Assembly (NCBI GenBank): GCA_038040445.1
Contig: JBBPIG010000029.1
Span: forward strand, 1-36,746
Length of the DNA: 36,746 bases
Direction: 5' to 3'
Origin: Acidobacteriota bacterium
Lineage (GTDB): Bacteria; Acidobacteriota; Blastocatellia; UBA7656
The notes under the pieces were generated by a model, which had not been told where the DNA came from, did not search any database, and worked only from the letters and a program-made list of their open reading frames with translations. The position numbers and the translations under genes are program-made. Numbering within the stretch: position 1 is the first letter of the stretch; each line of letters begins with the position of its first letter. This document shows, in pieces, positions 31,803 through 36,746 of the stretch.

Positions 31803-34481
31803 ATGAGCACTGCTAAGACCAAAAAAAGGGACGGCGCGGTTGATGACGCGCCGTCATACGAAGGGTATCACGACATAGCGGACTGCGAGATAGTCGAGGG
31901 CTGGGCCTGGGACGCCAGCCGCCCGAACTTGCCGGTCAAGGTAGACATCTACGACGGCGACCAGTTGCTTGCAACCGTGACCGCCGACGAGTACCGCAAG
32001 GACTTACAGCAGGCTGGCAAGGGAGGTGGCAGCCACGCGTTTAGCTACCGGGTGCCGGCGAGGTTGAGGGATGGGAAGGCGCACTTCATCACTGTGAGGA
32101 TATCTGATACTGATTTCGACCTTGAGTTTACTCCTAGGGAATTCCAATCTGCGCCTGTAATGACCATTGACAATCTTTCACCTCATCAAAACGAAACAAT
32201 CTACGATGACCAATTCTTTGATAAGATCACGGACTCCGCTTTAACTTCGGCGCGAATCATCGTCCCCTTACTGCTGAATTACATAGACCCCAAAAGCGTG
32301 ATAGACATTGGCTGCGGGCGGGGCGCATGGCTAAAGGCATTCCAAGAGAATGGCATCACAATCGTACGAGGGCTGGATGGCGACTATGTAGACCAGTCGA
32401 AACTATTAGTTAATCAGGCGAATTTTACAGCGACAGACCTTAGCGAGCCATTTGATGTAGACGGGCAATACGATCTAGTTGTTTGCCTCGAGGTTGCAGA
32501 ACATTTGCCTGCCAGCTCCGCTAAACAATTGATTGCCACTTTGACGAAAGCCGTCCAATTAGTTCTGTTTTCGGCGGCGATCCCTTATCAGGGCGGTGAC
32601 GGCCATCTAAATGAACAGTGGCCGGAGTATTGGGAATCGCTATTTGAAGAGTATGGATTCCGAAGACTCGATCCCATTAGGCGGTACATATGGCAAGACA
32701 AACGAGTTGCTCCCTGGTATCAACAGAACTTATATCTATTCGTCAGCGACGTCGCTATCGCAAACTCAGAAATCCTAACAACAGAGCAGCAGCGTGCGCG
32801 CAATCAGCCGGTTGAATGCGTCTGCAAAGACATTCTCAATCATCTAGTGCGGCTCTCATCTCGGATAGCGGCAAGCGAACGGAGGGTCGAGGCGCTGATG
32901 GCGAAGTTGACAGGCAAAGAAAGAATCATTGGTGCACGAGATGAGGAAATCGAATGGCTCTCCGCACAGGTCGCCGAAAGGCAAAAGACCATTGTCGCGC
33001 AGGAACAAAAGATTGCACATCTCTCCTCTCAGAAGGCAGAAAAGATAGAGGCTTTGCCTAGTTTAGAATCCGTTTCGGATGCGAATAGCGACGCGCCGAA
33101 ATACGAAGGGTATCACGACATAGCGGATTGCGAGATTATTCACGGCTGGGCCTGGGACTCTAACCACCCGGACTTGACTCTCAAGGTGGACATCTATGAC
33201 GGCGAACGGCTGCTCGCCACCGCCACGGCAGACGAGTATCGCAAGGACTTGCAGCAGGCGGGTAAGGGAAGCGGAGAGCACGCATTCAGCTACAGGGTGC
33301 CAGCCCGATTGAAGGACGGTGAAGCGCACAGCATCAGGGTAACAGTCGCTGCTACTGATTTCGACCTCGGATTTACACCCAAAGAAATCAAATGTGTCTC
33401 CGAAACGGCTACTGAAAGACGTATATCGAATGTGGAGCAGAGCCTCGACCCGGCGCGCGCGGGCCACCTCGCGGCTCGTGCGCTTATCCTGATGTATCAC
33501 AGCGTTGGCGAAGTCAAATCAGACCCCTGGTCGCTGTATGTGGCGCCCGGCCACTTTGCTGAACAATTAGAGGTTCTACGAAAGAACTATCACCCTATAG
33601 GATTACGGCAATTAACTCAGGCGCTTCTGGATGGCGGCATTCCAGACAACGCGGTGGTCATCACATTTGATGACGGTTACGCAAACAACCTGTATAACGC
33701 CAGACCGTTGCTTGAGCGATTTGATGTGCCTGCAACTGTCTTCATGACTACGGGAAACATCGGTCGCGAGCGCGAGTTCTGGGATCACGAGCTGGAAAGG
33801 CTATTGTTGCAGCCCGGCACTTTGCCGGAAGTGCTGCGATTGAGAGTTAATGGGAATGCTTACGAATGGAAACTGGGTCGAGCGGCTCACTACAGTGAAG
33901 ACGACTATCAGACTAATCTCAAGTGGAGGGGCTGGGAGACGTATAATCCGACGCGTCGCCATACACTCTTCCGCTCGCTTTATGACTTGTTGCTTCCTTT
34001 GTCTAGCGGTGATCGTCAAAAAGCAGTCGATGATTTGGTTTCGTGGGCGGGCGTTGAAAGGGCGGGCCGGGCAACGCACCATCCTCTTTCGCTCGACGAG
34101 TTAATAACTCTGGGTGATTGTGAACTGGTCGAGATCGGCTCTCACTCGGTGACGCATCCGGTGTTCTATCATCTCTCACCGCCATTGCAGCGAGGTGAGA
34201 TTCACCAGAGCAAAGCTCATCTGGAAGAGATACTGGGTCGGGCGGTGACCAGCTTTGCGTATCCCTATGGCTGTTACGTCGAAGAGACGGTCGCCATCGT
34301 TCGGGAGGCAGGCTATACTTGTGCCTGCTCCACGGTTGTTAACCCTGTGGAGTCAGGCGCAGACCCGTTTCAACTGCCTCGAATTGAAGTGCACGATTGG
34401 AATGGTGAAGAGTTCGCTGAACAGCTATCGCGCTGGCTCCAGGTTCGCTCCATCTCTGCGAGGCGCGAGTCACCGCAGTAG
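31803..34481 (+). CDS. GWAWD - methyltransferase - coiled coil - GWAWD - NodB polysaccharide deacetylase fusion
   Basis: An 892-residue five-part protein. Module copy B (19-115) is followed by a class I methyltransferase (about 150-315): SVIDIGCGRGAW (165-176) binds SAM, then DLVVCLEVAEHLPA and a C-terminal YWESLFEEYGF. A coiled coil (about 345-415; KERIIGARDEEIEWLSAQVA) leads to module copy C (434-531). The last part (about 555-885) is a NodB-type carbohydrate esterase: LILMYHSVGE, TFDDGYANN (621-629) with the metal/base Asp pair, HSVTHP (781-786) with the His pair and FAYPYG (818-823). It should remove acetyl groups from a polysaccharide. No signal peptide is seen, which is odd for a deacetylase, so it may act on a cytoplasmic, lipid-linked glycan. 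ATG 31803 has only a weak ribosome site. Confidence 0.87.
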   Translation: MSTAKTKKRDGAVDDAPSYEGYHDIADCEIVEGWAWDASRPNLPVKVDIYDGDQLLATVTADEYRKDLQQAGKGGGSHAFSYRVPARLRDGKAHFITVRISDTDFDLEFTPREFQSAPVMTIDNLSPHQNETIYDDQFFDKITDSALTSARIIVPLLLNYIDPKSVIDIGCGRGAWLKAFQENGITIVRGLDGDYVDQSKLLVNQANFTATDLSEPFDVDGQYDLVVCLEVAEHLPASSAKQLIATLTKAVQLVLFSAAIPYQGGDGHLNEQWPEYWESLFEEYGFRRLDPIRRYIWQDKRVAPWYQQNLYLFVSDVAIANSEILTTEQQRARNQPVECVCKDILNHLVRLSSRIAASERRVEALMAKLTGKERIIGARDEEIEWLSAQVAERQKTIVAQEQKIAHLSSQKAEKIEALPSLESVSDANSDAPKYEGYHDIADCEIIHGWAWDSNHPDLTLKVDIYDGERLLATATADEYRKDLQQAGKGSGEHAFSYRVPARLKDGEAHSIRVTVAATDFDLGFTPKEIKCVSETATERRISNVEQSLDPARAGHLAARALILMYHSVGEVKSDPWSLYVAPGHFAEQLEVLRKNYHPIGLRQLTQALLDGGIPDNAVVITFDDGYANNLYNARPLLERFDVPATVFMTTGNIGREREFWDHELERLLLQPGTLPEVLRLRVNGNAYEWKLGRAAHYSEDDYQTNLKWRGWETYNPTRRHTLFRSLYDLLLPLSSGDRQKAVDDLVSWAGVERAGRATHHPLSLDELITLGDCELVEIGSHSVTHPVFYHLSPPLQRGEIHQSKAHLEEILGRAVTSFAYPYGCYVEETVAIVREAGYTCACSTVVNPVESGADPFQLPRIEVHDWNGEEFAEQLSRWLQVRSISARRESPQ
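31857..32147 (+). repeat. GWAWD module copy B
   Basis: 97 codons, residues 19-115 of the deacetylase fusion. It has the same landmarks as copy A (GWAWD, VDIYDG, ADEYRKDLQQAGKG, HAFSYRVPARL, TDFDL), but is more diverged than copies A and C are from each other. Confidence 0.85.
33102..33395 (+). repeat. GWAWD module copy C
   Basis: 98 codons, residues 434-531, between the coiled coil and the deacetylase domain. It is closest to copy A (14 residue differences counted by eye) and shares EIIHGWAWDSNHPDL with it. Confidence 0.85.
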
Positions 34482-34623
34482 AAATATTTTGTTTGTAGCC
34501 GTTCGACCCGGCTTATCTAAACTCATTATGCCGATATTACGACTCGCGGCGTAAACCAGCGGAGTTGGTTGTCTTGCACGCAGCCCGCACTGGGTGGTTA
34601 TTTTCGTTCGCTGACAAGGAATA

Positions 34624-35985
34624 ATGAAGATCGCCGTTCTGACTCCCACTATACCTGAGCGCGAAGTGTTCCTCAGAGAATGCATAGAGGCAGTGCGCCG
34701 CCAGACTTTAAAACCTTATGTGCACGTCATAACGATAGACTTCGGTCGGGTCGGCCCCACACGGATACGAAACGGGATGGCCGCAAGCACAGACGCGGAT
34801 TGGCTCGCGTTTGTGGATGATGACGATCTGATTGATCCCGAACATCTGGAAGTGTTGGCAAGACACTCAGTCGGATTTGACATCATCTACTCAGACTGCC
34901 GCGTGGTAGGAGCCGAGGTGCCCTGGAAGGTACGGCAATTCGATTTGCAGGCAGTGAGGCAGGCTAATTACGTACCGATCACCGTGTTGATGCGGCGAGA
35001 ATTATTCCTCGAGCTGGGCGGGTTTCATTTAGATCGCGGACCAATTGGCGAGGACTGGGACTTGTGGATTCGCGCCGGTGAAGCCGGAGCACGGTTCCGG
35101 TTTGTGCCTCAGGTCACATGGACGTACAGGCTCCACAGCGGCAGCCGCACGTTGTTGTCGTCTTCCGAGCAGGAATTTGCCGGTCAAACTCGTTCCACCA
35201 GTGCAGAGTTTGAAGCGCAAGTCGCCGATGCTGATGCGGCCCGAAAGGAGTTAATGAAGACGAGCACGGATGGCGCGAATCAGACGGATCTTGACTCGCC
35301 GTTGCCTCTCATCCTGGCTAGAGAGACAGTCATAGATAATCAGCGTCTCGGACTAAGCAACGGGATTGAATACTGGAGCCGCACATACGATGGTGGAGAT
35401 ACAATCGTCAAACAAACTAGTCTGGATTTGGCAGAGCGCGAAGCCTACTTTCTTTCGCAGTTGACCGGCGAGTATTTCCCGCGAGTGAGGGATAATAAGT
35501 CAGAAGATGGATATTCAGTGATCGTGATTGAGGGAATTTACGGTGTTCCTCTGTCAGAGGCAGTGGCGAGCATTAATTCTCGCCCCGCCAGCTTGCTCAA
35601 CTTTATCTATCATTGTTTGAGCGCGCTTGCCGAGTTAAAAAGTAAAGGGATCATCCATCGAAATATCTGTTTTGAGAATATTTTCGTCAGGGATGAGAAG
35701 CCGATACTGATTGACTTCGCTCAGGCTATCTCCGAGAGACGACCTTTCACGGCCACAGAGCACTTAGGCGGCTACGGCAGACCGCCCGACGGAGGTTTTT
35801 GTGACGTTTATTCGATGGGCAAAGTGATCGAGCGAGTAAATCGCCACCGTCACCTCTCATTCGATCCCGTGATAGAGTTGATGACGGAGTTGGATGCTTC
35901 GTTAAGAATTACAGACTTGAAGACACTACGGATGCTCTTTACGCACGCGATCCAGCGGCCCGCGAAAAGGAAACAAAAACAATGA
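34624..35985 (+). CDS. GT2 glycosyltransferase - kinase-like domain fusion
   Basis: A 453-residue two-domain protein. The GT2 half (1-180) opens MKIAVLTPTIPEREVFLREC and shows the acidic FVDDDDLIDPEH (DDDD at 65-68) and GEDWDLW (142-148). After an acidic linker, a protein-kinase-like domain runs from about 228: IVKQ with Lys263, EREAYFLSQL as the C-helix, IIHRNICFENIFV as the catalytic loop, ILIDFAQAI as the DFG position and CDVYSMGKVI as the F-helix. The catalytic-loop Asp is replaced by Asn347 while Asn352 and Asp364 remain, so phosphotransfer may be lost or altered. It may phosphorylate a sugar or lipid carrier, or act as a pseudokinase scaffold. The following gene overlaps its stop (ATGA). 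Confidence 0.82.
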   Translation: MKIAVLTPTIPEREVFLRECIEAVRRQTLKPYVHVITIDFGRVGPTRIRNGMAASTDADWLAFVDDDDLIDPEHLEVLARHSVGFDIIYSDCRVVGAEVPWKVRQFDLQAVRQANYVPITVLMRRELFLELGGFHLDRGPIGEDWDLWIRAGEAGARFRFVPQVTWTYRLHSGSRTLLSSSEQEFAGQTRSTSAEFEAQVADADAARKELMKTSTDGANQTDLDSPLPLILARETVIDNQRLGLSNGIEYWSRTYDGGDTIVKQTSLDLAEREAYFLSQLTGEYFPRVRDNKSEDGYSVIVIEGIYGVPLSEAVASINSRPASLLNFIYHCLSALAELKSKGIIHRNICFENIFVRDEKPILIDFAQAISERRPFTATEHLGGYGRPPDGGFCDVYSMGKVIERVNRHRHLSFDPVIELMTELDASLRITDLKTLRMLFTHAIQRPAKRKQKQ

Positions 35986-36746
35986 GGACTATAGATACTT
36001 GTGAACAGTCCGAAGATCATCAAAATCCCGAAGCATACGACCTGACAATTCGCCACCTTCTGGATCAAATTTCGAAGCGGAGCCAGCGCCTCAATCTCTT
36101 GAGGATGGAGCAGGAACGGCTGACTCAGCAGATCGCAGTGAAAGAGCAAGCAATAGAGGCGCTGAGAAAACAACTGACAGACAAAGAGAGAGTTCTTCTC
36201 GCGCGCGACGAGTCAATTGCTTCTCTATCGACCCGAGTAGCGGAAAATGACGACATCATTGCCGAGCGGAATAACGCGATAGACTGCCTCCGGGACGTAT
36301 TGGCCAAGGCTCAACAGGCTGCGTCAAATCAACTGGTCGAGCGCGAGCGAGCTGTGCAATCGCTTTCGGAGCAGCTGGAGCAAATGCAGAGTGCTCTCGA
36401 CGAAAAAGAGAAAGCCGTTCGGGCCGGGGTTGAAGCGAATCAATTACTGGAATCACAAATAGAATCGCTTTCGGCAGAACTGGCTGGGCAGCAAGAAAGA
36501 GTTTTAGAGCTTGCAGTGCAGCTATCGGAGAGAGAGGAGGCGGCGCGGAATCGTTCAGCGCAAATCGAGGAGAGAGAAAGAATCATTCGCGAAACGAAGG
36601 AGTCGATTAACTATCTGGAAAGCGAGCTGGCTGATTCCCAAAAGAAGTCGGCTGATTCCCAAAAGAAGTCGGCTGACTCCCAAAAAAAGTCGGCTGACTC
36701 CCAAGAGAAGTTGGCTGACTCCCAAGAGAAGTTGGCTGACTCCCAA
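35982..36746 (+). CDS. long coiled-coil protein (partial, runs off the window)
   Basis: The ATG at 35982 overlaps the stop of the GT2-kinase gene (ATGA), so it is coupled to it. The 255 codons seen are open to the window edge. After a short leader (MRTIDTCEQSEDHQNPEAYD) almost the whole product is coiled coil (RMEQERLTQQIAVKEQAIEA, LRKQLTDKERVLLARDESIA, ESQIESLSAELAGQQERVLE). From residue 217 it becomes an exact seven-residue repeat, ADSQKKS changing to ADSQEKL. Coiled coils with similar 'KER...SLSAQL' text occur in the glycosyltransferase at 19017 and the deacetylase fusion, where they precede catalytic domains, so a glycosyltransferase or methyltransferase domain may follow beyond the window. 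No signal peptide is seen. Confidence 0.8.
   Translation, partial: MRTIDTCEQSEDHQNPEAYDLTIRHLLDQISKRSQRLNLLRMEQERLTQQIAVKEQAIEALRKQLTDKERVLLARDESIASLSTRVAENDDIIAERNNAIDCLRDVLAKAQQAASNQLVERERAVQSLSEQLEQMQSALDEKEKAVRAGVEANQLLESQIESLSAELAGQQERVLELAVQLSEREEAARNRSAQIEERERIIRETKESINYLESELADSQKKSADSQKKSADSQKKSADSQEKLADSQEKLADSQ
36630..36746 (+). repeat. 21-nt tandem repeat encoding coiled-coil heptads
   Basis: Units begin at 36630, 36651, 36672, 36693 and 36714, with a partial sixth at 36735-36746. Each encodes a seven-residue unit (ADSQKKS, later ADSQEKL). Units 1-3 and 4-5 form two sequence variants. The period equals one heptad, so copy-number change lengthens the coil without frameshift. The array continues past the window. 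Confidence 0.95.

Noticed and set aside
36555-36746. - strand frame reading repeated GVSQLLL/GVSRLLL units at the window end
   Set aside because: It is the reverse reading of the 21-nt tandem repeat; the + strand frame is long, coupled to the upstream gene and makes coherent coiled coil.
1-36746. CRISPR array, tRNA, rRNA, insertion sequence or phage genes
   Set aside because: Looked for regular spaced repeats, transposase or integrase motifs and tRNA-like cloverleaves and saw none; a small or degenerate element could be missed by eye.

Overview
The window looks like chromosomal DNA of a GC-rich, Gram-negative-type bacterium, most plausibly an Acidobacteriota member near Blastocatellia. That placement is an inference from gene content: a giant HYR/FIMAH secreted protein, PQQ-type beta-propeller proteins of the '[13 protein letters not shown]' type, a DUF2157/DUF4401/GDYXXLXY operon, and coiled-coil glycosyltransferases with a 'GTLGWRLL' linker. 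No rRNA, tRNA, CRISPR array, insertion sequence or prophage gene was recognised.

Layout. Bases 1-7795 are mostly housekeeping: pyrH, frr and a coupled ribbon-helix-helix gene on the + strand; convergent to them on the - strand are tsaE, nnr and a secreted PQQ-repeat protein, then a three-gene membrane operon (DUF2157, DUF4401, GDYXXLXY). Two unrelated 14-nt tandem repeats sit in or next to the pyrH, frr and tsaE coding ends. Bases 8021-12375 hold a decayed PQQ-type gene, an exported alpha/beta hydrolase, an exported amidohydrolase and a membrane GT2 glycosyltransferase. Bases 12893-18650 hold a DNA-binding protein with an AT-hook-like motif and a C-terminal HTH, a Tat-type metal-dependent hydrolase, a two-domain VOC protein, a small unknown protein and a six-heme cytochrome c.

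Bases 19017-28270 are surface and secretion oriented: a coiled-coil glycosyltransferase, a small secreted protein (with a broken relative at 26689-26841), a 1143-residue HYR/FIMAH protein behind a good promoter candidate, a secreted beta-helix protein and a secreted DUF4350-like protein.

Bases 28792-36746 form the most unusual region, a glycan-assembly locus of fused proteins all on the + strand: GT2 + 'GWAWD' module + methyltransferase; a broken GT2; 'GWAWD' module + methyltransferase + coiled coil + second 'GWAWD' module + NodB-type polysaccharide deacetylase; GT2 + kinase-like domain with an HRD-to-HRN change; and the start of a long coiled-coil protein that runs off the window in a 21-nt (7-residue) tandem repeat. 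The three copies of the roughly 98-residue GWAWD module are nearly identical, which suggests recent module shuffling. I infer that these genes build or modify an exported polysaccharide, with the module as a shared docking or binding unit; its function cannot be read from the sequence.
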